Notes: a model not told the origin generated them from the sequence alone. A stretch of 10,433 bases of DNA from Nitrososphaerota archaeon (GCA_005877225.1 VBPK01000097.1:1-10433), one strand, 5' to 3'; shown: positions 1-5,337, counted from the stretch's first letter. Translations and numbers: made by a program.

Positions 1-164
1 GCTGCTAGGTCCTGACCGGTCTGGGGTACTCTCCCAATCAGGAACACAGAGCCTATCGAGAGGGCAAGCCCAAAAACAAGGTCCGAGAGCGATTCTATTC
101 GAATCTTCGTACGCAGAAGAGGAGCGGCAGAGTCGTCTTCCGCCAACGTGCGGTCTCGAACCAC
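1..164 (-). CDS. TMEM175/DUF1211-family membrane protein, N-terminal part (runs off the left edge)
   Basis: Reading the minus strand from a GTG at 164 gives an open frame to base 1. After about 20 polar residues it contains KIRIESLSDLVFGLALSIGS followed by VFLIGRVPQTGQDLA. An Arg, then Ser-Asp-x-Val-Phe and a small-residue hydrophobic helix, is the signature of the first transmembrane helix of TMEM175/DUF1211 proteins, which in other organisms are potassium (or proton) leak channels lacking the classical selectivity filter. Only about 54 codons are in the window, so the channel core cannot be judged. The start is uncertain: the frame stays open further upstream without ATG, and GTG 164 or TTG 146 are the best candidates. 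A weak A/T-rich box (181-188) lies about 20 bases upstream, which would suit a leaderless message. The family call rests on one motif-rich helix. Confidence 0.72.
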   Translation of the reverse strand, partial: MVRDRTLAEDDSAAPLLRTKIRIESLSDLVFGLALSIGSVFLIGRVPQTGQDLA

Positions 165-270
165 ATCGAGTGGTCGCTCTCTATTTACCTGATTCTCATC
201 TGAATTCTGGAAGCGGTGTGCGAAGATACCTGAGATTGAAGAATGGTATGAGGAATGCCCTAACGACTGG
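165..270. promoter_or_regulatory. Divergent intergenic region between the two left-edge membrane-protein genes
   Basis: These 106 bases separate divergently read genes, so both promoters should lie here. The only A/T-rich stretch is CTATTTAC at 181-188; read on the minus strand (GTAAATAG) it could serve as the TATA element of the leftward gene. No clear TATA box was seen for the rightward gene. The frame of the rightward gene is open back to a TGA at 190-192 but has no usable start codon before 271. Confidence 0.25.
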
Positions 271-752
271 ATGCTATTTCGTCTGATAAGGCCTATGGCA
301 CGAGTGGGCTCCGTTCGCCCGAATCCCTCGGAACCGCCGAGGTTGGATGCCGACGCTGCCAACTTCAGATTGACGATCATAACCAGCTTCCTCCTCGGTG
401 CTACGATGATCTCCCTTTCCCTAAACGTATCCATAATCAGACAGAGTGCAGCGACGGGGCTGATGGGAACGACCGAATGGTGTTGGCCGTGTCGGTTGCG
501 CTGATGCTCTTCTCCACGCTTATCATGCTCTTCATGTCCTACGTGACTCTGGTTGCGATGTACCTTGCCCCCTTCACCCAAAACGAGAAATTCAGAATGA
601 TCGCTCGGGTCAGAAATTATGTCGGGCTTTCATCGATTCTCATTATCACATCCTTTGGGTCCACCTTTCTCGTGAGCCTGGGGTTATCCTCACCATGGTC
701 TTTGCTTCTCGGCGGCATCGGATACGGGAGTGGTATCTGTTTGGCTGTCTAA
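271..752 (+). pseudogene. Small multi-helix membrane protein, reading frame broken by an apparent -1 frameshift near 478-481
   Basis: Two overlapping frames each encode part of what looks like one membrane protein. The first (ATG 271, stop 502-504) has a polar N-terminus and one hydrophobic helix (LTIITSFLLGATMISLSLNV), then ends in a Cys/Trp/Arg-rich tail typical of out-of-frame reading. The second (open through 477-752) begins directly with hydrophobic helices (VSVALMLFSTLIMLFMSYVTLV, then two more to residue 91). Restoring one G at the TGG/GTG run around 478-481 joins them into about 160 residues with four helices: a soluble N-terminus of about 30 residues, then helices separated by a charged loop (QNEKFRMIARVRN). 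It may be a decayed gene, an assembly error in a short G run, or two overlapping small genes with the second starting at ATG 477. I do not recognise the family and infer no function. Confidence 0.45.
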
Positions 753-809
753 CAGATTTGGGCTCAGCAAGCTGGGTATAAGTGCGGTCGCCGGGATTTG
801 AACCCGGGT

Positions 810-830
810 GTCTGTTCCGACTGCTCGAAT
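810..830 (-). other. Putative 21-nt tRNA intron in the variable region of tRNA-Gly
   Basis: After the anticodon stem (GCTGG) there are 25 bases before the T stem, where 4-5 are normal. A relaxed BHB (CTG/CAG with bulges TAA and ACA) would remove 21 bases and leave a variable loop of TAAC. A competing 4-bp pairing (GCTG/CAGT) would remove 14 bases but leave an 11-base variable loop, so it is less likely. Boundaries approximate. Confidence 0.5.
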
Positions 831-846
831 TACCAGCGTGGCAGGC

Positions 847-861
847 CTGCACACAAGGGTT
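847..861 (-). other. Putative 15-nt tRNA intron in the 5' strand of the anticodon stem of tRNA-Gly
   Basis: Taking this segment out joins TCA to GC, making TCAGC, which pairs with GCTGG on the other side of the anticodon loop (one U·G pair). The central BHB helix is weak: three pairs (CAT/GTG). The cut could equally be one base earlier. Boundaries approximate. Confidence 0.5.
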
Positions 862-878
862 TGATGTCCTGGACCAGG

Positions 879-896
879 CTTTCCTCTCTGTGAGAT
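879..896 (-). other. Putative 18-nt tRNA intron in the D loop of tRNA-Gly
   Basis: The segment between CTAG and CCTGG is extra relative to a normal D loop. Removal leaves AGCCTGGTCCA. It contains a TCTC/GAGA stem with an ACA loop. The flanking BHB has three pairs (TCT/GGA) and bulges AGA and AGC; the first bulge is the same as at intron 1 of the neighbouring tRNA-Ala. Boundaries approximate. Confidence 0.6.
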
Positions 897-936
897 CTAG
901 ACGACGACCGCGCGAGCATTCAGCGCCTGCGAGGCG

Positions 937-946
937 AATAAAAATC
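937..946 (-). promoter_or_regulatory. TATA-like box for tRNA-Gly
   Basis: On the minus strand this reads GATTTTTATT, the only strongly A/T-rich stretch upstream of the tRNA. It is centred about 30 bases before the tRNA 5' end, the usual distance for an archaeal TATA box. It lies just after the stop codon of the csaA-like gene, so the tRNA can be transcribed on its own. Confidence 0.5.
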
Positions 947-950
947 TTGG

Positions 951-1280
951 CTAGGCGACCCTCGTTCCGAGCGGCATCTCCCTGTCTGGCTTCAGGAGGG
1001 CGATGTCTTTCTCGTCGAAGGCGGCGAGCATCATGCACTCCGAAGTCACTCCCGCCACCGACTTGGGTTGGAGATTCACCACGACAACGACCTGCCTTCC
1101 TAGGAGTTGAGTCCTTGTATAGTGTGACTTGACCCCACCGACACACTGCTTCACCCCCAGCGGGCCGAAGTCAATCTTCAGCTTGTACATCGGGTTTCTC
1201 GCCTGAGGAATGTCGTCAATATCGATAATCTTGCCAACCCTCATTTCGAGCTTGCTGAATTCAGCGAATGAAAGGGACAC
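951..1280 (-). CDS. csaA: CsaA-like tRNA-binding OB-fold protein
   Basis: A 109-residue protein made of a single EMAP-II/Trbp111-type tRNA-binding domain. LEMRVGKIIDIDDIPQARNP opens the OB fold, followed by YKLKIDFGPLGVKQC, LLGRQVVVVVNLQPKSVAGVTSECMMLA and the closing LLKPDREMPLGTRV. The DFGPLG stretch and the strong overall likeness favour CsaA (a small dimeric tRNA-binding protein once proposed as a secretion chaperone) over the C-terminal domain of methionyl-tRNA synthetase; no synthetase core is attached. The length is normal for the family. The start is GTG 1280, chosen because the domain begins about ten residues later and no earlier in-frame start is needed. It is followed on the same strand by tRNA-Gly and is divergent from tRNA-Ala, so a tRNA-binding protein sits between two tRNA genes. 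Confidence 0.88.
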   Translation of the reverse strand: MSLSFAEFSKLEMRVGKIIDIDDIPQARNPMYKLKIDFGPLGVKQCVGGVKSHYTRTQLLGRQVVVVVNLQPKSVAGVTSECMMLAAFDEKDIALLKPDREMPLGTRVA

Positions 1281-1347
1281 TCCACGAAGCTTGTGGCGCT
1301 CGCCAAATAAGGCTTAAAGGCGCAAAAGGCCCGAGCCGAGAAAGAGC
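1281..1347. promoter_or_regulatory. Divergent promoter region for the csaA-like gene and tRNA-Ala
   Basis: These 67 bases lie between two 5' ends. CTTAAAGG at 1313-1320 starts 35 bases before the tRNA-Ala 5' end, right for an archaeal TATA box; the same eight bases recur upstream of the uL3 gene. On the opposite strand CTTTAAGCC and TTATTTGG (1303-1319) can serve the csaA-like gene, placing transcription close to its GTG start and suggesting a short or absent leader. The TTTAA/TTAAA core is nearly palindromic, so one TBP site may serve both directions. Confidence 0.5.
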
Positions 1348-1375
1348 GGGCCGGTCGTCTAGTCTGGTAGGATAG

Positions 1376-1389
1376 AGGATGTCGTCCAA
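1376..1389 (+). other. 14-nt non-canonical intron of tRNA-Ala (27/28)
   Basis: The central BHB helix is GGAT (1370-1373, D-stem strand) with GTCC (1384-1387). The bulges are AGA (1374-1376) and AAT (1388-1390), cut AG^A and AA^T. The 7-base loop itself carries a second GGAT (1377-1380) that could pair with the same GTCC in an alternative hairpin. Confidence 0.82.
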
Positions 1390-1399
1390 TCCCTTGGCA

Positions 1400-1412
1400 A
1401 AGAATTCCAGAT
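1400..1412 (+). other. 13-nt canonical-position intron of tRNA-Ala (37/38)
   Basis: The BHB helix is TTGG (1394-1397) with CCAG (1407-1410). The bulges are CAA (1398-1400) and ATT (1411-1413), cut CA^A and AT^T, next to the exon helix GTCCC/GGGAC. This is the standard archaeal intron site after position 37. Confidence 0.85.
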
Positions 1413-1506
1413 TGGGACAGGTCGGGGGTTCAAATCCCCCCCGGTCCACTTTGGCTTGGGTAAGTCCTTTAGTCACTGATGAGGGACGTAGAAGAAGGAG
1501 GAAGAA

Positions 1507-1563
1507 ATGTACGCCGCTCCTATGAGGTGGAGTTCTATTCTCATAGAAAGTTATCGGAGATAG
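1507..1563 (+). CDS. Possible 18-residue small ORF with a strong Shine-Dalgarno sequence
   Basis: ATG 1507 follows GGAGG (1497-1501) by five bases, among the clearest ribosome-binding sites in the window. The frame encodes MYAAPMRWSSILIESYRR and stops at TAG 1561-1563, 28 bases before the start of the secreted peptidase. It could be a leader peptide or a small protein of the peptidase transcript, or chance in a purine-rich spacer. There is no known relative and no homology evidence. Confidence 0.25.
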   Translation: MYAAPMRWSSILIESYRR

Positions 1564-1591
1564 TCCCAGAAACCTTATGTTTTAAGATGAG

Positions 1592-3181
1592 ATGGTTTCA
1601 CTGAGTTTGCGAGCCTCGATAGCAGGTTCCCTCGCGGTGGCGGCAATTTTGAGTCTATCCAGCCTGGGCCTAGCCCAGTCTCTTTTACCTCAGGCCGGCG
1701 TCACCCATCGCTCGGTTCCCAGAATCCGAACGTTGACAGATGGTACGGCAACGAGTACCAACTGGAGCGGTTACGCAGTCACCGGCCCGGCAGGCTCCGT
1801 CACCGATGCGAAGGGTTCGTGGATTGTCCCAAGCGTAACCTGCTCGTCTGCCGCCTCATACTCTTCCTTCTGGGTCGGAATTGACGGCTTTGGCTCCAAT
1901 ACGGTGGAACAGACGGGTACTGATTCGGACTGTCAGAGTGGAATCCCCACCTACTACGCCTGGTATGAGTTCTATCCCGAACCAGCATTCTTGATAACCG
2001 GCATCACGGTAAGACCGGGTGACCGTATTTCGGCTGAGGCGGTCTACTCGTCTGGCCTCGTTACGGTCACGATAACCGATACCACAACTGCTCAATCCTT
2101 CACCACCTCCGGAGGGGCCGGGGCGCTGAGGAGTTCCGCTGAATGGATAGCAGAGGCACCATCTTCTGCAGGAGGGGTCCTGCCGCTGGCGAATTTCGGG
2201 ACAGCCTACTTCGGCCAAGACAACACGGCCATCTCACCGACGAACTACGCGACGGTGAGCGGGGTCACCGGCCCAATCAGTTCCTTCGGTCCTTCCGTGC
2301 AGGAGATAACGATGGTGTCGAGCTCGGGCACAACCGAAGCGCAGCCATCTCCCCTTTCGACAGACGGAACCAGCTTCTCAGTCGCCTGGGGGGGTTCGAC
2401 GAGCACAACCAGTAGTGCGACGACCACAACGACGACAGCGACTACCACCGTCTTAACCACGAGTACTACTGCGAGTACGACCAGCAGTATCAGTTCATCC
2501 TCCGCAACGACGAGCGCAACGTCTACGACCGCTACATCGACTACAACTAGTGGCAGTGGTACACCCAACCTTACGATCAATACTCAGGACACCACTGGAG
2601 TGTCACTCACGGGATATTGGACGGAACTCTCCCAGAACGACCAGGTGCAAGCTGACGGGTACACCCCAGCCACATACACTCTCAATAGCGGGCAGACGTA
2701 CACTCTCGAGGCCGACGGCTATGCCTCCTGCTCCTTCGATCACTGGCTCGACACAAACAGCCCGAATAATCTGAGAGACATATCCATAACCAGCGACACC
2801 TCCTTGACTGCGGTCCTGAACTGTGGCAATACTGTGACAACCACTACAACGACGACAACCGCAACTACCACTTCAACTACAAGCACTACTACCACAACCC
2901 TAGCAGGTTCCTCACAGATATCCGTGAGCACGGTCAACTCTGCGGGGGCACCTATAAACGGCTACTACACGACGCTCTGGCAGAACGGGGTGATGTTGCA
3001 GTGGTGTTACTCTCCCTGCTCCTTCGTAGTCAGCAACGGACAGACGTACCAGGTTGCTGTGGCCGATTACGGAGGGGAGACATTCAGTCACTGGAGCGAC
3101 GGCACCACGAACATTTTCCACACAGTCACTCTTGGGAGTATCAGTATCACATTCAGTCTGACCGCGGTCTACACACCGTAA
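1592..3181 (+). CDS. Secreted G1-family (eqolisin-type) glutamic endopeptidase with two C-terminal beta-repeat domains
   Basis: A 529-residue extracellular peptidase. Residues 1-29 form a Sec signal peptide with a long hydrophobic core ending in LGLAQ. The G1 domain covers about 55-268: it starts NWSGYAV, has WVGIDGFGSNTVEQTGTD with the expected catalytic Gln near residue 107, and AEWIAEAP near 183-190 with the expected catalytic Glu. Family members are beta-sandwich, pepstatin-insensitive peptidases that mostly work at acid pH. Then comes a Thr/Ser/Ala linker (about 269-323), a beta domain (about 326-411), a second Thr-rich linker (about 413-436) and a second copy of the beta domain (about 440-528). 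The copies share SxTxGYxT, the NGQTYxxxxxxY region, FxHWxD and a final SLTAV; they resemble divergent InlB-type repeats used as wall or surface stalks. No C-terminal membrane anchor is present, so the protein is probably released or held by the repeats. The start is the ATG giving an intact signal peptide. Confidence 0.87.
   Translation: MVSLSLRASIAGSLAVAAILSLSSLGLAQSLLPQAGVTHRSVPRIRTLTDGTATSTNWSGYAVTGPAGSVTDAKGSWIVPSVTCSSAASYSSFWVGIDGFGSNTVEQTGTDSDCQSGIPTYYAWYEFYPEPAFLITGITVRPGDRISAEAVYSSGLVTVTITDTTTAQSFTTSGGAGALRSSAEWIAEAPSSAGGVLPLANFGTAYFGQDNTAISPTNYATVSGVTGPISSFGPSVQEITMVSSSGTTEAQPSPLSTDGTSFSVAWGGSTSTTSSATTTTTTATTTVLTTSTTASTTSSISSSSATTSATSTTATSTTTSGSGTPNLTINTQDTTGVSLTGYWTELSQNDQVQADGYTPATYTLNSGQTYTLEADGYASCSFDHWLDTNSPNNLRDISITSDTSLTAVLNCGNTVTTTTTTTTATTTSTTSTTTTTLAGSSQISVSTVNSAGAPINGYYTTLWQNGVMLQWCYSPCSFVVSNGQTYQVAVADYGGETFSHWSDGTTNIFHTVTLGSISITFSLTAVYTP
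2398..2562 (+). repeat. Low-complexity Thr/Ser/Ala linker repeat, first copy
   Basis: The DNA is built of degenerate ACN/AGY/GCN codons (ACGACCACAACG-like) and encodes the flexible linker between the peptidase domain and the first beta domain. Codon choice is mixed, so it is not a perfect microsatellite. On the opposite strand it yields a spurious valine-rich frame. Such linkers are commonly O-glycosylated in archaeal surface proteins, which is inference here. Confidence 0.75.
2836..2907 (+). repeat. Low-complexity Thr-rich linker repeat, second copy
   Basis: A shorter, purer stretch of ACN codons (about 21 Thr with a few Ala and Ser) joining the two C-terminal beta domains. It has the same composition as the first linker, so the unit that was duplicated was probably linker plus domain. 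Confidence 0.75.
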
Positions 3182-3477
3182 GTTGTTCGGGCCGGAGGCG
3201 GCGACCGATGGGTTGAACCGCTTCGGCGGATGGCCCCGTTAGAGTGAGAATGACGGGAGGAATTCAGAAACCCATAGCCGGCAGAAAGAGAGCTTCTGCT
3301 CGTGCCATCCGGGAAGCCGAAATCCGTTGTCTTGACGGCTCAGCGTGCTGGGCCTCGCCGCGGCGGAACTCCCCACGATCTCCGCGCAAGGACATCAGAG
3401 GCCTCGGAGGGGCCCAATTCCACCAAACGAGACAGATTTAGAGGAGTCTCGGGTCGGCAAAGGATGCGCCCACAACC
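3182..3477. other. Gap of 296 bases without a recognised gene
   Basis: It lies between the peptidase and the methyltransferase. A plus-strand frame at 3244-3441 would give 65 Arg/Ser-rich residues with no protein-like pattern and is not called. A short G+C hairpin (AACCGCTTCGGCGG, 3216-3229) is visible, but no U-run terminator. I could not match the stretch to 7S, RNase P or other structured RNA by eye. An A/T-rich box GATTTAGA at 3434-3441, about 44 bases before the methyltransferase start, may be its TATA element. Confidence 0.4.
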
Positions 3478-4293
3478 TTGACATTCTCAGGTAGAAGGCT
3501 TGGAGTCGCTCTTCCAGACACCGTCCTCGAGGAGCATGACTCGCTGAGAGAGAAGACGGTAAAACTGGGAACAATCGCCCGCTCCTGCGCGATCTACGGC
3601 GTCGATACGATCATTGTATTCCGCGACCCGAAAGGGAGGGGAGAATCCAGGCTGATCACGCGAGTCTTGGAGTACCTCGAAACTCCCCAGTACTTGAGGA
3701 GGAGCCTGTTTGGGTTCGACGAGGCTCTGAAGTACGCGGGCCTCTTACCTCCTCTTCGGATTCCGTCTCACAAGCAGAGAGTTCAGGTGGAGAAGCTAAA
3801 GGTTGGAGAGATCAGGGAGGGTGTCACCCTCTCCGACGGGAGGGTAAACATCGGGCTGGAGAAGCATCCATATCTGGGACAGCACCTCGGAGCGAACAAG
3901 CGGGTTACCGTCAGAATAAAGGAGACGACTCCCCTGACCGGCGAGTTGGTGGCGAGGGAGGCGGCTCACGAATACTGGGGGTACTCCGTGGAGCTGAGGA
4001 CCTTGGACGAGCTGGTGGCAGACGAGAGATTCGAGCTCAAGATAGCTACCTCCCGCTACGGGAATAGCATCAGGTCGGTTCTCGGAGGCCTCAGAGTTGC
4101 CTTCGAAAAGGCGAACTCCGTCGTTCTGATCTTTGGCTCCCCCTCTCGTGGTCTCTTCGAAATCGTAGGGAAAGACCTCTCCACAAGGATTCAGTTCGTC
4201 ATCAACCTCTTCGGTGAACAGCACGTCGAGACCGTCCGAACCGAAGAAGCGATCGGCGCTGGTCTCTACCTCGTGAGTATCCTGACGGTCTAG
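3478..4293 (+). CDS. SPOUT-family RNA methyltransferase (archaeal DUF171/COG2106 type)
   Basis: A 271-residue putative S-adenosylmethionine-dependent RNA methyltransferase of the family that includes a uridine-N3 methyltransferase of large-subunit rRNA. Residues 1-95 form the first half of the alpha/beta knot fold (LGVALPDTVL, YGVDTIIVFRDPKG, YLETPQYLRRSLF). About 100-160 is an inserted OB-like domain (VGEIREGVTLSDGRVNIGLE). The C-terminal knot has LIFGSPSRGLFEI (217-229) and INLFGEQHVETVRTEEAI (242-259), where cofactor and knot residues lie. The start is TTG 3478, since an in-frame stop at 3439-3441 and the lack of other start codons leave no alternative. The gene sits upstream of uL3 as in many archaea, fitting a role in ribosome building. 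Target base and specificity cannot be told from sequence. Confidence 0.88.
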   Translation: MTFSGRRLGVALPDTVLEEHDSLREKTVKLGTIARSCAIYGVDTIIVFRDPKGRGESRLITRVLEYLETPQYLRRSLFGFDEALKYAGLLPPLRIPSHKQRVQVEKLKVGEIREGVTLSDGRVNIGLEKHPYLGQHLGANKRVTVRIKETTPLTGELVAREAAHEYWGYSVELRTLDELVADERFELKIATSRYGNSIRSVLGGLRVAFEKANSVVLIFGSPSRGLFEIVGKDLSTRIQFVINLFGEQHVETVRTEEAIGAGLYLVSILTV

Positions 4294-4353
4294 GTTTTCG
4301 AAAGAAGACTTAAAGGTCAACGGGGAAGCGGCCTTCGGGAAAGGCGGGGAGAG
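4294..4353 (+). promoter_or_regulatory. Promoter and leader of the ribosomal-protein operon
   Basis: CTTAAAGG at 4309-4316, preceded by purine-rich GAAAGAAGA (4299-4307) as a possible BRE, lies 38-45 bases before the uL3 ATG. The identical octamer precedes tRNA-Ala. Transcription would start around 4337-4340, leaving a leader of about 15 bases with a Shine-Dalgarno-like GGGGAG (4346-4351). The ribosomal genes can therefore be expressed independently of the methyltransferase, though read-through is likely. Confidence 0.5.
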
Positions 4354-5337
4354 ATGGGCCACCGTAAGCACTCAGCACCGAGAAGGGGTAGTCTCGCCTA
4401 CAGGCCGAGGGGGCGCGCGAAGAGGTTCGTACCTCGCGTCAGGACGTGGCCCAGAGTAAGCAGCGGAGCACCAGTCCTGCTCGGGTTCCCCTCCTTCAAG
4501 GCCGGAACGATTCACGCGATAACGACCGACGATAGGGAGAAGACGCCGAACTTCGGGAAGCCGCTCTTCAACCCTGCGACAGTTCTCGCCATCCCCGAGG
4601 CTGAGGTGGTCGGGGTTCGCCTTTACGCGCGTGAAAACGGCGGCGAGCGGCCTATTGCGGAGTGGCATAGCAACAGCGGAAATGAGTCGGAGCAAGAGAA
4701 GACCATCGGCGGGTGGAGAGAAAGGCTCGCCAGGGTGAGCAGAGTCGCGGGAATCGTGTCCGTCGTTCCGAGGGAGGCGGGACTAACGCAGAAGGAACCC
4801 ATCGCCCTCGAGATGGGGGTGGGAGGGGGCGAAATAAGCTCGCAGTTTGAATTCGCGACGAAGCTTCTCGGCAAGAAGGTGAAGTTCTCGGAAGTCTTCA
4901 AGCCAGGGATGTACGTGGACGCGCTCTCGATCACCAAGGGGAAGGGGTTCGAGGGTCCCGTGACGAGGTTCGGCGTCAAGAGAAAGCAGCACAAGTCGAG
5001 GAAGAGCGTTAGGGCGATAGGCGTCCTCGGGCCGTGGCACCCGGCCGCAGTGATGTACACCGCTGCAAGGGCGGGTCAGAAAGGCTTCCAGCAGAGGACG
5101 GAGACTGGGAAGAGGATACTCCTGATTGGTAATGCGAAGGAGAAACCGATAACCCCTCCTGGTGGGTTCCTCCACTTCGGGAACGTCGAGGGAGACTATG
5201 CCGTGGTAAAGGGTTCGCTTCCGGGGACACCGAAGAGATTCGTTCTTCTGAGACATCCCGCCAGGACGAAGGTGAAGAGGAAGATAGCCCAGCCCCAGGT
5301 ACTGGAGCTGAGCCCTCTGGGAGGGGCCCAGAGATGA
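4354..5337 (+). CDS. rpl3: Large-subunit ribosomal protein uL3 (L3)
   Basis: At 327 residues this is a normal archaeal length. It opens MGHRKHSAPRRGSLAYRPRG, typical of archaeal/eukaryotic uL3, then RVRTWP. It contains the conserved central block GFEGPVTRFGVKRKQHKSRK (198-217), the GPWHPAAVMYTAARAGQKGFQQRTE region (226-250) and the C-terminal KRFVLLRHPAR. uL3 binds 23S rRNA near the peptidyl-transferase centre through a long loop and is among the first proteins to assemble. First gene of the string; its TGA overlaps the uL4 ATG (ATGA), so the two are translationally coupled. Confidence 0.97.
   Translation: MGHRKHSAPRRGSLAYRPRGRAKRFVPRVRTWPRVSSGAPVLLGFPSFKAGTIHAITTDDREKTPNFGKPLFNPATVLAIPEAEVVGVRLYARENGGERPIAEWHSNSGNESEQEKTIGGWRERLARVSRVAGIVSVVPREAGLTQKEPIALEMGVGGGEISSQFEFATKLLGKKVKFSEVFKPGMYVDALSITKGKGFEGPVTRFGVKRKQHKSRKSVRAIGVLGPWHPAAVMYTAARAGQKGFQQRTETGKRILLIGNAKEKPITPPGGFLHFGNVEGDYAVVKGSLPGTPKRFVLLRHPARTKVKRKIAQPQVLELSPLGGAQR

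Larger units (their letters stand above)
783..911 (-). tRNA. tRNA-Gly(GCC), interrupted by about three short introns
   Basis: Read on the minus strand, the gene starts GCGGTCG at 911 and ends CGACCGC plus discriminator A at 783; these form a perfect 7-bp acceptor stem. The T arm is CCGGG-TTCAAAT-CCCGG. The D stem is GTCT/GGAC and the D arm reads as typical of archaeal tRNA-Gly once an insertion is removed. The anticodon loop CTGCCAC gives anticodon GCC (840-842). The gene is 129 bases, about 54 too long. A normal 75-base cloverleaf is recovered by removing about 18 bases from the D loop (879-896), about 15 inside the 5' strand of the anticodon stem (847-861) and about 21 in the variable region (810-830). 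Each site shows only three clear pairs of a relaxed BHB, so the exact boundaries may be off by a base or two. CCA is not encoded. A class II (Leu) reading was considered and does not give an anticodon stem. Confidence 0.85.
1348..1448 (+). tRNA. tRNA-Ala(GGC) with two introns
   Basis: The acceptor strands GGGCCGG (1348-1354) and CCGGTCC (1441-1447) pair with a single G·U at position 3:70, the classical alanine identity element; A1448 is the discriminator. The T arm is GGGGG-TTCAAAT-CCCCC. The D stem is GTCT/GGAT. The anticodon loop is TTGGCA plus T, giving anticodon GGC (1396-1398), in agreement with G3·U70. Removing 1376-1389 (14 nt, between positions 27 and 28) and 1400-1412 (13 nt, between 37 and 38) rebuilds a perfect GTCCC/GGGAC anticodon stem and a 74-base tRNA. 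Both introns fit a textbook BHB: 4-bp central helix and two 3-base bulges, cut after the second bulge base. CCA is not encoded. Confidence 0.93.

Noticed and set aside
783..911. Reading the long minus-strand tRNA as class II tRNA-Leu or Ser with a long variable arm
   Set aside because: No 5-bp anticodon stem forms around a Leu or Ser anticodon, and the D arm and CTGCCAC loop match tRNA-Gly(GCC).
782..1132. Plus-strand 116-residue frame starting MRSPGFEPG
   Set aside because: Antisense of tRNA-Gly and the csaA-like gene; GFEPG comes from the T arm.
646..1146. Minus-strand 166-residue frame
   Set aside because: It runs through tRNA-Gly and the csaA-like gene in another frame; Arg/Gly-rich with no protein-like pattern.
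1261..1476. Minus-strand 71-residue frame containing GGFEPPT
   Set aside because: It is the antisense of the tRNA-Ala T arm, a well-known source of false GFEPPT proteins.
2245..2580. Valine-rich minus-strand frame
   Set aside because: Antisense of the Thr-codon linker (ACN read backwards gives GTN/NGT); an artefact.
2398..2907. Possible CRISPR or microsatellite array
   Set aside because: The repeats are degenerate threonine codons in frame within the peptidase, with no regular repeat-spacer pattern.
3244..3441. 65-residue plus-strand frame before the methyltransferase
   Set aside because: Arg/Ser-rich, no recognisable motif, and it ends at the stop that precedes the methyltransferase in the same frame, so it is not an N-terminal extension.
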